A DNA stretch of 64,000 bases, taken from contig NC_051072.1 in the NCBI RefSeq assembly GCF_004664715.2, forward strand, positions 44,189,642 to 44,253,641. Reading direction: 5' to 3'. Both the position numbers and the translations under genes were made by a program. The notes beneath the pieces are model-generated. The model was not told the origin of the DNA. It worked only from the letters and a program-made list of their open reading frames with translations, and made no database searches. Numbering within the stretch: position 1 is the stretch's first letter; the number at the start of each line of letters is the position of its first letter. Of the stretch, positions 25,863 to 38,329 are shown one piece after another. The stretch is from Peromyscus leucopus. Its lineage: Eukaryota > Chordata > Mammalia > Rodentia > Cricetidae.

Positions 25863-27046
25863 TTAAAGTGATAACCATAGATACCAGTAACTCAGAGCAG
25901 AGTAGATGAGGCAGAGGTAGTGAAAAGTTGTCAAATCTGAGATGTATTTTTAAGGCAAAATACAACAGAATTTCCAAAGGATTAGATGGATACAGACGAG
26001 AAAAGACTGGGGGAAAACAAACAAACAGAAAACCTCTAGAATTTTGACTTACAGTGATGGAGCTGACATCTGAGGGGAAAAATATTGACAGAGAACAGTG
26101 TTGAATAGTTTTGTAGATAATATTAGTATACACTAATACCACATGTTTATTAAAGGTCTAGTCAAGTAGTAAGATATGGGCCTGGTGTCCATAAATGACA
26201 ACTGGGTTGCAAGATATAAATTTGGGAATTGAATGATATATAATAGTATCAAAATCACTGAAGCTGGATGAGATGAGAAATAAAATGAGTATTGATAGAA
26301 TGGAGAAACAGTCAAGGGCAAAGCCCTGGGTAGTCTAACATTAGGAAATCAAAGAAAAGAGCAGGGACCAGTGAAGGAGAATGAAGAGAAGCAATAATAA
26401 AATAGAATAATCAAGAAGTTCAAGTGAGTAGAAAGATGAAGACTACAACCAACCATAGGGTTTAGAAAGTATTGAAAGCATCTGTGACTTGGTAAGAGCA
26501 TGTCAACACTATGATGGAGGGAGAAACATAAAAAGGCAAGCTCAGGAAGAAATGAGAAGACGTGAATTCAATTCAGTATATACAGATAAGTCTTTGGAGG
26601 AATTTCTTTCAAAGGGCAGCAAAGAAGTGATTGGAATAACTGGCAGGGCTTTTTGTTTGTTTTCAGGTAGAAAGATGTTTGTGTGCTCATGGAAAGGCCC
26701 AGAAGAGGACATGTAGGAACAATAATCTACACATTTATGAATCTATAAGGAATTAAGACAGGAATAGACTTAGTTTGGTAGTATTCCAATGTTACAAAAT
26801 AAAATACTGTGTTTTGTACACAGGAAGGAGAAAGAATGATCTGGATGGAATAATCAAATGAAAGATAATCAATCTACTACCAGAGGCAGTCCACAATGAC
26901 CAAGGGGGAAAACAAGAAGCTCCCAGTTTGCAAACTAGAAAGGAAACAGTAGATTCGAAGGAGGGATGGTTTCCATTAAACCAAGAAGGTAAATGCTGTT
27001 TTTTAAAACAAAACATCTCCCAGAGACTTGTGTTTAACACCTGGTC

Positions 27047-27110
27047 TTAAAGGTCTATAACCTTCCCAAACAGCTGGTGGTGCTGACTGGGAAGGTTATG
27101 GAACCTTTAA
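27047..27110. repeat. Long imperfect inverted repeat (hairpin)
   Basis: ATAACCTTCCC at 27057-27067 pairs perfectly with GGGAAGGTTAT at 27089-27099. An outer stem, TTAAAGGT at 27047-27054, pairs with ACCTTTAA at 27103-27110. The internal loop is 2 nt against 3 nt and the terminal loop 21 nt. Confidence 0.9.
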
Positions 27111-27360
27111 GAGGTAGAGTGTTGCTAGTATGTCACTGGGGGCTAGCTGGGAGGTTTTGAAACATGGCCCTACTCCAGTTTCCTTTCTCTTTCTGCCTTG
27201 CCGGCGCAAACACAAAGGACAGGCGTCATGTGCTGCTGCCATGCTTTCCTCACTGAGATGGGCTGTACCAGTTCTGGAGATATGAACTAAAACAAGCACC
27301 TTCTCCCCTAGGTTTCTTTGTCTGGTTATTTCATCACAGCCACAGAGATGTCAGACAATG
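27085..27360 (+). mobile_element. MaLR (ORR1/MT-like) LTR fragment
   Basis: 'tatggaacctttaagaggta', 'tgtcactgggggctagctg' and 'atgaactaaaacaagcacc' to 'tatttcatcacagccacag' follow a rodent MaLR LTR from its middle to its end. The first part forms one arm of the hairpin at 27047-27110. Confidence 0.6.
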
Positions 27361-27815
27361 GAGTTCTGCTGATCATGGATCATGAATTCCTGAGGGCACA
27401 GAAATGTTTTCATAGTCGCCGGTGGCAGGGACATGATTCGGGGTAGAAGAGACTATAGGCTATGATGTTGAGTCTTAAGGGACTGGATGCCAAGAGATGA
27501 GGATGATGTGAGAGTCTGAGGCTTCTCGCTGCGAGGAACAGAAATCAAGCTGAAGAGCATAGTACGATTGATCCAGTGGACTCAAGACATGCAGCGGCAG
27601 TGAGGTTGGGAGTTGAGGCCAAGTTATTCAGGGCATGTGTGGGTCTCTCTACTGGGGAGAAGACTCTTCTGGAGCTTCCTTGTGGCCTTACTAATGGAAC
27701 TGACAGCGCTGAGGCTAGCTTCTAGGAAATTCATGTGACCCTTACACATGTGGACTTCTGATTAAAAAGCCTAAAGTTAAAGCTTTCCCTGCTGGGAAGA
27801 AGAGTAAGCTAATTA

Positions 27816-27953
<138 letters not shown>

Positions 27954-28052
27954 CTATCACACAAAGACTACATATATTGTTTGATGAAAACATCAAAAGT
28001 GACTTTAAGAAGATATCAAATGTGGCATTTTGTCAATTATTAAACTAATGAT

Positions 28053-28415
28053 TGTTGCTGGAGGGCTTCTCTCCAGGTTCCCCAAGCCCCACAGTCCCAC
28101 AATCCACTTATAAAATAATCACTCAGACGCTTATATCACTTATAAACTGGATGGCCGTGGCAGGCTTCTTGCTAACTGTTCTTTTATCTTAAATTAACCC
28201 ATTTTTATAAATCTATACCTTGCCACGTGGCTGGTGGCTTACCAGAGTCTTTACATGCTGCTTCTCCTGGAGGTGGCTGCAGCGTCTCCCCCTTAGCCTT
28301 CTGCTTCCCAGAATTCTCCTCTCTCCTTGTCCCACCTACTTCCTGCCTGGCAACCTACTTCCTGCCTGGTCACTGGCCATCAGTGTTTTATTTATATAGA
28401 GCAATATCCACAGCA
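28053..28415 (+). mobile_element. Solo ERV LTR with target-site duplication
   Basis: 363 bp starting TGTTGCTGGAGG and ending ATCCACAGCA. It is bordered by AATGAT (28047-28052) and GATGAT (28416-28421), a 6-bp target duplication with one mismatch, as expected for a class II ERV. Internal text 'ggatggccgtggcaggcttc' and 'taccttgccacgtggctgg' is typical of rodent RMER-type ERV LTRs. A 'cctacttcctgcctgg' unit is tandemly repeated near 28335-28368. The 67-codon frame inside it is chance. Confidence 0.75.
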
Positions 28416-29054
28416 GATGATAATTGTTAACAATGAGTATGGTTATTCAACATGAAATTATGGCAGTATATATAAATAATTTACAAGACTTAAGAGTTAT
28501 TATCTATATTCTCAGGAAAACATAATTAAATTAGTATATTTAATTATAGTATAGTGCTCCATTCAATACAATGACTTGAAAAAACTTATCTATAAAGAAA
28601 AGCCACTTAAATTATATTCAACACAAACTATAATCTTTTCTTTCAGGTAGAAAACAATGAGATAACATTGGGAATGGATCCAGTTCAGAGTAAATAATAC
28701 AAAAAATGCATTTTCCTTTCAATTCAACACAAAGTTAAAAACATCAAATTAAAAAAGAAGATGGCAAAAAGATAGCTTTGCATTACATTACTTCCAAATT
28801 AATGAAAAAGACTATATCAAATATTTGCTTTCATAAATTAATCTTTAAAGTATTTAGAATTAAGGAAAAACATATGCCATCATTTGGACATGCTATTATC
28901 GAGTGAAAAACATCTTCTTTGAAGAGGTTCAGGTCATTCCTTTACATATCTGAGTCTGTTAATATATCATAAGGCTTCATATTTTGGGATAATAGTTTTT
29001 AGCAGCCTATGTTGAATTTAGGCTAATTATCCTTGTATTTGCTTAAAAAGGAAT

Positions 29055-29080
29055 CAAATCCACTGGTACCAGTGGATTTG
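29055..29080. repeat. Perfect 26-bp palindrome
   Basis: The half-site CAAATCCACTGGT is followed immediately by its exact reverse complement, centred on a KpnI-type GGTACC. No spacer and no mismatch. Confidence 0.97.
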
Positions 29081-29381
29081 GAATATGTTTTGAAGACCAG
29101 TGAATTGATCAGTTTGAACCAACTTGGAAGAAAGAGGTTGTGAGGCCAAAAGAAGGTTGTGGGGATGGTGGCAGTCATGAATCGTTTATGAATTATAATA
29201 GGAATCTCTGCTAGGAGGGCAGTAACTGCTAGAAAGTGGGAAGATGGAATCTAGAACGATTATAAAGAAAATATTTTTAAATTAAAAAGAACAGAAATGA
29301 GGCACTTGAAGAAAGCTAAGAGTCCTGGGTTAAAATGAGAATAAATAAAGAACTAAAGTAGACTATCCTTTATCCTTTATT

Positions 29382-29407
29382 GGGGTGGGTGGGTGGGTGG
29401 GTGGGGG
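29382..29407 (+). repeat. (GGGT)n tract, G-quadruplex candidate
   Basis: Six runs of three or more G, separated by single T bases, fit the G3+N1-7 quadruplex pattern on the plus (non-template) orientation, so the Adamts6 pre-mRNA carries the C-rich complement. Confidence 0.9.
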
Positions 29408-30307
29408 CAGTTCCCACCTTTTCCAGGGTACCTATGAGGAGGAGAAAGGAATAAGGAACTTGTAGATAGAAGAATACTCCTAGCCGATGAGAGGAAAGAG
29501 AGAAACAGGATAGCTTCAGGAGGACCTGGGTCAATACCCAACAGCTCCTTCTGTCTCTTCTAAAGGGCTTTTTAAAGGAATGCCAAGGGGTGGGGCAAAA
29601 GACCTCTCCCTAACACAACCAAGTACAGACCCTTCCAAACACCTGGTAACCACGCACATGGTCAATCCATCCCCTTATGCAGTCCTGCTGGGTAAAGCAA
29701 GCTCAGATCTCACTAGGAAACCTCTGTGGGCTCCCACAGGTGGGGTAAGTAGAGATGTTATAACATCATTCTTCACCAAAGGAGCAGTTCTAGACACAAT
29801 GGGTAGGTAGCAGGCTGCAGCCAAGGAGCGGGTGAGTCTTCAGCAAAGGAGGAAAAGTGAACTAAAGAAACAGTCTACATGTACATTGGTAGAATGGAGA
29901 GAAACAGAGCTGGCAAAGAATACTGGTGGGCTGGCCTTGCCCCGTGGAGACTATGGCTGGAGAGTGGTAGCAGATGAGCAGGCTGGCCTGCATGGAACAG
30001 TCCTGGGAGATGACAGGAGCATAGGAATGGAAGCCACTTTAACACATGGGCAATGTTGTCTTCACTGTGATTTGTGATGTGAATCACGGCATATCAACCC
30101 CTGAAGTGCTCTCATTGGTCCTTCTAATAGTAATGTGGCAGTAATAATTTTATGTGACATGTGAAAAGCCCTTCTTTTTCTGGGAGTAATGGTAATGTAG
30201 CACAAACCAGGTCTGGATTCATCCATAATTCAGCAGTCTTCAGAGGAGGAAATCTGATTATTACTAGCTTATATAGACAGACAATGTGCTTCTATTTTAA
30301 AGGTTTG

Positions 30308-30309
<2 letters not shown>

Positions 30310-30369
<60 letters not shown>
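30310..30369. repeat. (TC)n microsatellite
   Basis: About 30 uninterrupted TC units; the transcript strand of Adamts6 reads (GA)n about 210 nt downstream of the donor at 30577. Confidence 0.97.
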
Positions 30370-30372
<3 letters not shown>

Positions 30373-30575
30373 TTTTTACTTATACAATAAGAAGAAAAGA
30401 AGAAAAAGAAAGTCTGACTAACAAAGCTCCTTCACTTTCCTGGACCGCTTGCTTCTTCTGAAGACAAGCACTTGGCTTGCTAGAGAAACATTTTTACAGA
30501 TAACATGTGAAACCACAGCTTTGAATCCTTTCCAACTGTGTCTTTTTGTTGGCTCTGGCTTACTTTAGCTACTTA

Positions 30576-30749
<174 letters not shown>

Positions 30750-32037
30750 TTAGCTTTTATGCAGCTACAAGACAGAAGTCCATAAACTTTCATAAAAGTC
30801 AGGTAATGACCAATTTTAAGCATTAGCATTCTCAAAAGTAGAGAACAGGTTTTTAACTGTGTTTAGACAATGTAAGGGTGCATACAATTTTGCAAACTAT
30901 TTCTAACTGGTCATATTTATAGTCTCCAACATGTACCAGTTCTAAAAGCCCTGATTTTGGCAGTTTTCTTTGTTTCTCTTTGTCCAGACTTTTAGTGTTT
31001 CTCATTATAGAGTTAGCTATAGGCCTCAAAATCATTTTTAGATATTGTAGTAATTTCTTTTAAAAAATCTTTATATTCCACTATTATTAGACTTGTGGAA
31101 TGATAATGCACTATGGAAAGTTCTCCAATAAGGAGACTTTATGATGGTAATTGCAAGTTCTTTAGAAAAAGAAAGAAAAACTGGTTGAGGCTACAACAGT
31201 AAAAGAATGCTTTGTGGCATTTCATCCAGGAGCAGCACAGACATAATAAATGTAATGCCAAAACGCTAGGACTGGGCACAAAAACCTTATATACATTGAC
31301 TAGCCCTCGGTAAGGCCCTGTATGAACACGTGTACTCGAATTCTGCTCAGTTTGACTCTGTGCAATAAACCATACATACTGCACCTAAGGAGAGAGCCAG
31401 GAATCCTTTATCAGAAAACAGACATCATATAATCAGTTCATAACTCTAGCATGATAAAACTAACTTGCAGTACATGGCAAAATAAAAGTGTTCTTTTAAA
31501 CCAAGCATTTATAGGTTTTTGTTGGTGCATTTTTCTAACGCATCAAACATTAACAAATCAAACTAATCTATAAGAGAGGTATGTTTATATGGATAACAAT
31601 ATCAACAGTTATTAGAGTTAAATGTGTGTCAACGGGATCACACTATTAAGAAATTCAACCTTATAATAAGATTGGGACACTTAGAAATGAATCATTTCAT
31701 TGTCCTGATTCTATCACCAAGCTTGTTGGTTTTAGCTCTGAGATACACTGGGCATTTTCTCCATGTCCCCTTCTTTATGGCTGCCACCCTAGATAACACC
31801 CAGCGCCTCACTTGGTGACTCTGTCTGCCTCCATCTTTCTCTGCTAGAATTTATTTCCCAGAAAGAAGTCAGGCATGGCTTTTAAAGACACAGCATCACA
31901 CTATTTTGACTTCAGGCTGTTATTATTTTGCTTAAAAGGCCACAGCAGTGTTTACCATCTCTTTTAACCCCAGACCCTCGCAGGCTTCTGTAGCTTCTCC
32001 TGCTTTGCAAGGAAGGCAGCAGTCACATTGTTTGTTA

Positions 32038-32040
<3 letters not shown>

Positions 32041-32105
<65 letters not shown>
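32041..32105. repeat. (TC)n microsatellite
   Basis: About 32 uninterrupted TC units; (GA)n on the transcript strand, 1.3 kb upstream of the exon at 30577-30722. Confidence 0.97.
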
Positions 32106-32108
<3 letters not shown>

Positions 32109-32234
32109 TTCTCAACTTGGTCCCTCACTAGCACATTTGCTTATCCCTCAGGTATCATTCTTCTAGCAATTGACCCCACAAATCAAACAGAGGGTTGCAT
32201 CCATGCTAGGTTGTCTACACTGAGCCCATCCCTA

Positions 32235-32352
32235 GTCCTTTTTAGTCAGTCAAGAGAGGTTTGGCCACATAGCCCAGGCAGACCTTGAAACTAATGATCC
32301 CTGAGTTTTAGTCTTCTAAATGTTGGATTCCAGGTTATGCTATCACACTCAG
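32235..32352 (-). mobile_element. Old B1-like SINE
   Basis: 'cacatagcccaggcagacct', 'tgaaactaatgatccctga' and 'gttatgctatcacactcag' follow the reverse B1/PB1 order. Confidence 0.55.
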
Positions 32353-33111
32353 CTTCCAGTTCTCTACATAGATGTCTTCTGACCATTTGTATCAGATGAA
32401 GTGCTATTTCAGCAGACAGCTTTTTCCAGGACTACTCATATTCTAAAGAGGCACCTCACTATCCTTTCTGGCCCCAGGGTTCTCCTTTTTATTATAGAAG
32501 AGTACTTACTTATGCCCTTCATTTCACTGCTCTAACTATTCAGGACGACTTTAATTATCTTCCCAATTTCTTCTTTCTTCACTCCCCCTTAAAATTGCAA
32601 GCCTTAAAAATATCATATGGCTACTGTTAATTTCTAAAATTCTGTTCCTTAGACTAGCCCCATTTTAAGGATGTCTTAGCAACACGTAGCAACATATTAG
32701 ACAGAAGAGGTTAAGAGCATTCTCATGATCACAGGCACCCTGTTGAAATGAGAACTGCCTCCAGTACTATTTGGTATCTAGTATAGATGCAAAAATCTAT
32801 TAGATGAATTATTAGAGTTAAATTGCAGAATTTTGCATCACATTTTAGTCATTACATGTCAGAAAGGAGCTAGAAAAGATTAAAGTAGACCAAGCTCACA
32901 TTTGTTTCCTTGTCATTTCCTGAGAATACATACGATGTGAAGAGAAATGTTTTACTTTTTAATTTTTTCTTGGGATTGAAAATTAGTGAGAACCATAAAG
33001 ATACTAAAAATACGAATTTCAAACCATTTAAAGTATTGCTATATATGCTCACAAAATATAGGGCAGTGAAAGAGTCACATAAATTCTCGTTTGCATTTTG
33101 AACCTTATTTT

Positions 33112-33192
33112 TGGGCTAGAGTGGAACCCAGTAGTAAAATAGATGGTTAGCATTTGAAGATCTAGATTCAATCCCCAGCATATACATAGACA
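33112..33192 (+). mobile_element. ID SINE, diverged
   Basis: 'ggctagagtggaacccagta' through 'attcaatccccagcatat' matches the ID element with its B-box region. Confidence 0.6.
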
Positions 33193-33504
33193 AATTTTAA
33201 AATAATTTTAATTAGCACACAAAAATTGAGATTTCACTGTAACATTTTCATATATGTATGTAAATGCAAGTATATTATATATGTGTAAACACATATGTAT
33301 ATATTTATATTTGTACTCTTCTTATTTGCTCCCAGATCTCCCAAGTCCTCTTCCTCATCACAAATAGTTTATCTTTCTTCTTTCATGACATACATTTCAT
33401 TTTCCACTCTTGGTCCCCACCCCAAATTTCACATAAATATATCTCCTAAAGTGAACAATAATTGTTTTATTATTTAATTTATAAAATGCCGCTTCCATTA
33501 GTTT

Positions 33505-33625
33505 TTGGAGACTTTGAGGCTTAGGTGTTTGGGAGGCAGGCTTTCATGTAGAACAGAACAGCCTTGAATTTGCTGGGCAACCAAGGCTTACTTTGACAGT
33601 CTGATCCTCCACACCTGGCTTTCTC
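33505..33625 (-). mobile_element. B1/B4-derived fragment
   Basis: 'cagccttgaatttgctggg' and 'tctgatcctccacacctggc' resemble reversed B1. Diverged and partial. Confidence 0.5.
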
Positions 33626-33884
33626 ATCATTAGTTAAGACCTAAACGATCATAGTATTCCATAAATAGTTTTCAAGAAGACATTTGCTGTATAAATTATG
33701 TTTCCATAATTATTCGATGGGGATAATAAAAACAATCAATACAAAAAATTAAGTAACAAAGATTAATGGGTAAAATAATAATAGTAATAGTATAAATATC
33801 AGGTACCTCATTTCTAATAAGACTGGCCTCCAATTTGATAACTAGTTAACTAGATAACTAGCTTACAAGTTACTGACTTGTAAC

Positions 33885-34035
33885 GTGGAGGAAGCTTTAT
33901 ATTACTATTATTAGGTCTCATTCTAGCAATATGTTAGGTTCCAAAGCAAGTCACCTGATTTCTTTTATTTCCCTAAATATACAATGGGAATCAATTTCAT
34001 CTCTTGACTCTACTATAGAGTAGAATAAGAAAACT
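33885..34035 (+). mobile_element. MIR (ancient SINE)
   Basis: 'ccaaagcaagtcacctgat', 'ttccctaaatatacaatggg' and 'aatcaatttcatctc' follow the MIR core (TCAGTTTCCTCATCTGTAAAATGGG type). Confidence 0.5.
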
Positions 34036-34884
34036 TTATAAATTAGTTCAATGCAGACATGCATTAAAAGAAATTAAAATCTACCAAGCAACTTGTTTCA
34101 TTTTGATTTTCATCAGGTGTATTCTTTTACATCTTGTTTTATTTCTCCCTCCTTTGTACTTAACGTTTTGCAGTTTTTGCGACTTCGCTCTGTTGTTAGT
34201 AAATTATCTTGATGTAATATATTATTAAAAAGAAGGAAGTTATTTAGCTGAATAATAAGGCTTTAAGACACCTAGGAGTTCACATGGATCAAGCGATATT
34301 TGCATTAATCAATACATTTAAATATTTCAGTGTATGTAAATCATGCATAGAATAATTAGACTACACTAAACAAAGTAACTTGAAGTCGATAGATCCAATA
34401 AGCATTTAAAGGTGAAACTTTTGATTGCTGTACTGTGTTTCTATTCTTTTTCTATCATAGAGTTGTAAGACAAATGTTGTATTTTCAGAAGGATGGACTC
34501 TTCATTTTAAAGTATGAAAGCTTCATATATATATGAAATCCAGCTGCTAACCTTCACTCAAAGGTTATATCCAAACTAGTAATCTTAGATGGTTCTAATT
34601 AATAGTCTTGTTACTATAGACTCAATTCTCTAGGTAAGTTGGATATTTGGTCTTCTTTCTGCTAATTTAAGTGTAGTTAAAAATTCATAAAGGTGAGATA
34701 AATGAAACTTCATATTTCCAAAATAAATCTCATATTGTTTCTTCTTATTTTTCATATTTCTTTTAAATTAAATAAATATGCTTAAAACATTATCTAGAAA
34801 GCAGCGATTCTTTTAAACATTTTCTTTAGAAACAGTCTCACTTGCTATTGGACATTGTGTAATTATACAATATTTATAAATGAG

Positions 34885-35042
34885 TTTTTGTCTTTTGGGG
34901 GCTTATAGAGACAGTCTTACTCTGTAGCCAGCCAAGACTAGAATTAACTTTGTAGCTCAGCCTGGCCCAGAATTCATGGCAATCTTCCTGCCTCAGCCTC
35001 CCAAGTGCTGAAATTATAGGTGTGAGCCACAATGCTTGGCAC
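34885..35042 (-). mobile_element. B1 SINE, old
   Basis: 'gagacagtcttactctgtag', 'gtagctcagcctggcccag' and 'ctcccaagtgctgaaatta' are the reverse B1. Confidence 0.8.
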
Positions 35043-35479
35043 ACTATTTTCTTTTTACCTAGAACCATTTTAGGATATAATCATAGAATATCTTGTTATA
35101 ACCAGATCTGGATCATATAAGCATATGGAATGAGAGATCTCTAAAGAAATCCTAAAATGTTAAAGGAAACGATATTGGTGATTGAATACAGAGCAGTTTG
35201 AAATCAGAAGAGCATGGGCATGAGTACAACGCTACTAAGAACCTAGTCTTCCCACTGAGCAGGTCTGTGGCTGATCAGGCTATATTTCAGCCCAAACTCC
35301 CAATGAGAGCTTGTCATCCATACTATTTACATTTCTAGAGCATTTGGAAGAACTATTCTTTCCTCACTCTGTTTATTTGGTGTCCAGTCAAAACATATTA
35401 CATTCCACCCTAGGTGAATTAAGAGTAAGGTTGCAAATGCCCTGCTATATATTCAGTGTTTTAAAAGGCATATAATAAT

Positions 35480-36400
35480 CCTTCCCTAATCCAGCCCTAT
35501 TTTCCCATGCAAAGATATTAGGGATCAATGTCACTTATATGTAAACCCAAACGCTGGCCTATATCTCTAATTGAATCTTATAGAATCATTAAATGAATCT
35601 TCTGGCAATAAACCAACTATTTGATACTTTCTTTGTGGTTACGAACAGGGATTATAAGGATTGGGTTTTGATTACCTTCAATATCCTGTACAGTAACAAT
35701 GCCAACACTACTACTGAAGTTCCTACAGTATAAATCTTTATTTACTATTTCATCAAATACAGCATCCCTGATTCCTACCCAAGGGCTATTGCTGATGCTA
35801 CAAAGGAAAGATCTTTGGCTGAAATTTATATTGATTGATTTGTAGGAGATTGACCCATGGACACACAGTACCAGCACACCGTCTGGGCTCATCAAATTTC
35901 TTCCTTTAGTTAATGCTACTGTCCCTGAGCACATCCATTCAGGCCATATGGTTCTTATTCAGTCCGTGAATGGCTTATTCAGGCAAACATCCAATGGCTG
36001 TAATAGCAATGTCAGACCCCCCAGGACTCACACAAAGATCAGTTTTTAATTTTTTGGCCATATTTCTTACTCCATCTGCTAAATGTGCATGGAACAGTTG
36101 TGGAACATTTATGGAACCGTGCCTGCGGGCAAGGATCCCACAACTATTGCAGCCAGAGTTTGACGAGATCATCATGGATCCAATCCTCTGGCTATGCCTG
36201 TGCTATCACTCCAGTGATATTTCTAACTCCTCCCTTTAAAAAAATGTATTCAGACAACTCTGAGCAGATTTGGTTTTATCCACTGGCTTGGCTGGCTAGA
36301 TTGGGTATAGGTTACTTCTTATTCTTTTTGATGGGAATAGTTTTGAAACTCAAGGTTAAAATCAACTTTGTGGATATTCCATTTTTGAGTCTCTGAAGCC
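35480..36400 (+). pseudogene. Possible decayed retroviral coding remnant
   Basis: A roughly 0.9 kb stretch is less AT-rich and less repetitive than its surroundings, and its plus-strand frames carry long but interrupted protein-like segments. The last frame (36085-36396) ends in a hydrophobic run of about 20 residues (from about 36280) followed by lysines, the layout of a membrane anchor with a short basic tail. Earlier segments show Cys and Asn-x-Thr signals. Stops and frame changes are frequent, so it cannot be functional. An endogenous-retrovirus envelope or other retroviral origin is an inference from composition and layout; I have no firm family match. It could equally be unique intron. 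Confidence 0.25.
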
Positions 36401-36834
36401 ATTTGTATGCTGTGTGGTGCCCACCACTGCTAGTTATGATGTGTAAGGCTGACACATAACAATAATACTGAGAAATGACACTAAAGTGATACTAAGAAAG
36501 CCTGTGAAAAAGATCACTCCTATCTCATTATCTCATCCCACTATCACTGTCAAGTATGTAGATATTTGTTTGCTCTTCTATTAATGATTACATTATTTTA
36601 TTAATGTTCATATAAGCATATATTATTATCCCACATTGACTTCTTTTGTAATTCCTTACCAAACAACTAACTGTTACATGTGGATAAATGAGAATTCCAC
36701 TAACTGCACTAAAATATGCTGCCTACCTTATGCTGATTGCTTTACTTCATATCTATAACCATTCAATACTGTTTTTTTCAATATACAATTCCTTATCATA
36801 AGATAAGTTAAAATGAGAGGATTTCAACTATGAC

Positions 36835-36995
36835 CCAGAAAGGCCAGTGCTGAAGCCTCAGCAATGGTATGAAGTTACTTTGTAGTGCTGGCTTTTTCAG
36901 CCTTTCTTCGTCTGTAAAATGAAGTCAAAACAGTACCTGCTTCATTGAGGTTTTGTCAACAGGAAAATGGCAACATGTACCTGGCATGACATAAG
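36835..36995 (+). mobile_element. MIR (ancient SINE)
   Basis: 'tctgtaaaatgaagtcaa', 'cagtacctgcttcattgagg' and 'gtacctggcatgacataag' follow the MIR consensus closely. Confidence 0.7.
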
Positions 36996-37479
36996 TCTTT
37001 TAAAAACATTGTCATTGCCATCAGTATTATGGGGAATGTCATCTATTTTTATATGCCTCGTTTAGACTAACCACAGGGTCGATCAGGTCAATTGAAATTG
37101 CCACTTTAATTTTGTCACTAGGACTCTGCATAGTTTTTCTTTTTTTCAGTCAAAATTCTGAGTTCTGAGTTCTCATTTAATTTTCAAATAGACAAAGCTA
37201 TGAGTGTAAAATCTGTACTTGGCAACAGTAAATATAGATCACCCTTAAAAACAAAAATTCATTGAGAATAGTAGTAAATAAAGTCAGTGAGTAAAAAGTA
37301 TTGAACTCAGTCATCTTTGCTTTTTGTTTTGCTTTAAAATGCACGTCTAAAGTATTTTTTAAAAATTCAAAGTGTGTGTGTATGTGCGCACATGGTAGCC
37401 TATTCAACTAGGACTATATGCATGACACCAGAAAAATATTATCTCATTAGGCTATCCTCAACACACCCTCAGTTTCAAT

Positions 37480-37590
37480 TTTTATATTGAATAGGGCCTC
37501 ACTAAATTGCCCAGGCTAGCTTAGAACCCACAGTGTCCATGCCTCACAAATAATGACAATTACTGCCATGTGCCATCATATTAAATAAAT
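37480..37590 (-). mobile_element. B1-like fragment
   Basis: 'cctcactaaattgcccaggc' and 'tactgccatgtgccatcat' match reversed PB1/B1. Confidence 0.5.
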
Positions 37591-38329
37591 TCAATTTTTT
37601 GTGGATATTTTGAAGGTCTCCTAAATTGTTTTCTAATATTATTTTCCCTCTAGGGATCTACATTTGCCTTTTTCCCATAGGTTTATTCATTTTTAAGGTT
37701 TGTTAGTACCATTTTTAAAACTTCCCATCTTCCATGCTTCTGGGAAAATGAAATGACTAAGATTTGCTTTATATATTAATTTTAGGTGATCATATCCTTC
37801 ATATTGACTTTATGATACTACACTGTTGTGTTGTGAATAAAATTGGCATCTTGATCGACAACCAGTGCTACACTTACAAGGTTCCTAGGTAGTTTTTTGT
37901 AGAGTCCAAGTTATTCTGTAGAGGTGTGCCATGAACTGGTAATGGTCTGGGAAGATAGGCTAAGGCCCAGCAAGGAGCTTTTGAAGTGAGAATGAAGCAT
38001 TCCTCACTTCAAATCCATATACTAAAATTATGCAGGGTTCATTTGAAGAAAGGGTTTAGGGATATGAAAGTCTACTAAAGTAAGAATGTAAGTCTTTAGG
38101 AATCAAATGTATTTTTGCCCTATTTTATTTATGTTGTCTCATCTCTGCTTATTTTTTTCACGCTTAGGAATAATTCTAACTCTATTTACTTTAATAAACT
38201 TAAATTCAATGCTGTCACCTTAGCATTGCAAATGTTTTCTGAGAATTCTCCAAATTTGTAATTTTTAAAAGATATCCAGTCTTCATCACATATATGCATA
38301 TAGTTCTGTGACATGATAGTTCAGGGCCT

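Larger units (their letters stand above)
28422..30300. other. Intron with small structural features only
   Basis: AT-rich to 29050, then more balanced. It contains the 26-bp palindrome at 29055-29080 and the GGGT tract at 29382-29407. 29560-30080 is unusually G+C-rich for this intron and could be an unrecognised LTR, but no TG/CA borders or family landmarks were certain. Confidence 0.5.

Noticed and set aside
25639..26142. 167-codon open frame on the minus strand
   Set aside because: It overlaps an ID SINE, has no splice borders in the gene's phase, and its composition resembles chance translation of AT-rich intron; no ADAMTS residues are missing at this point.
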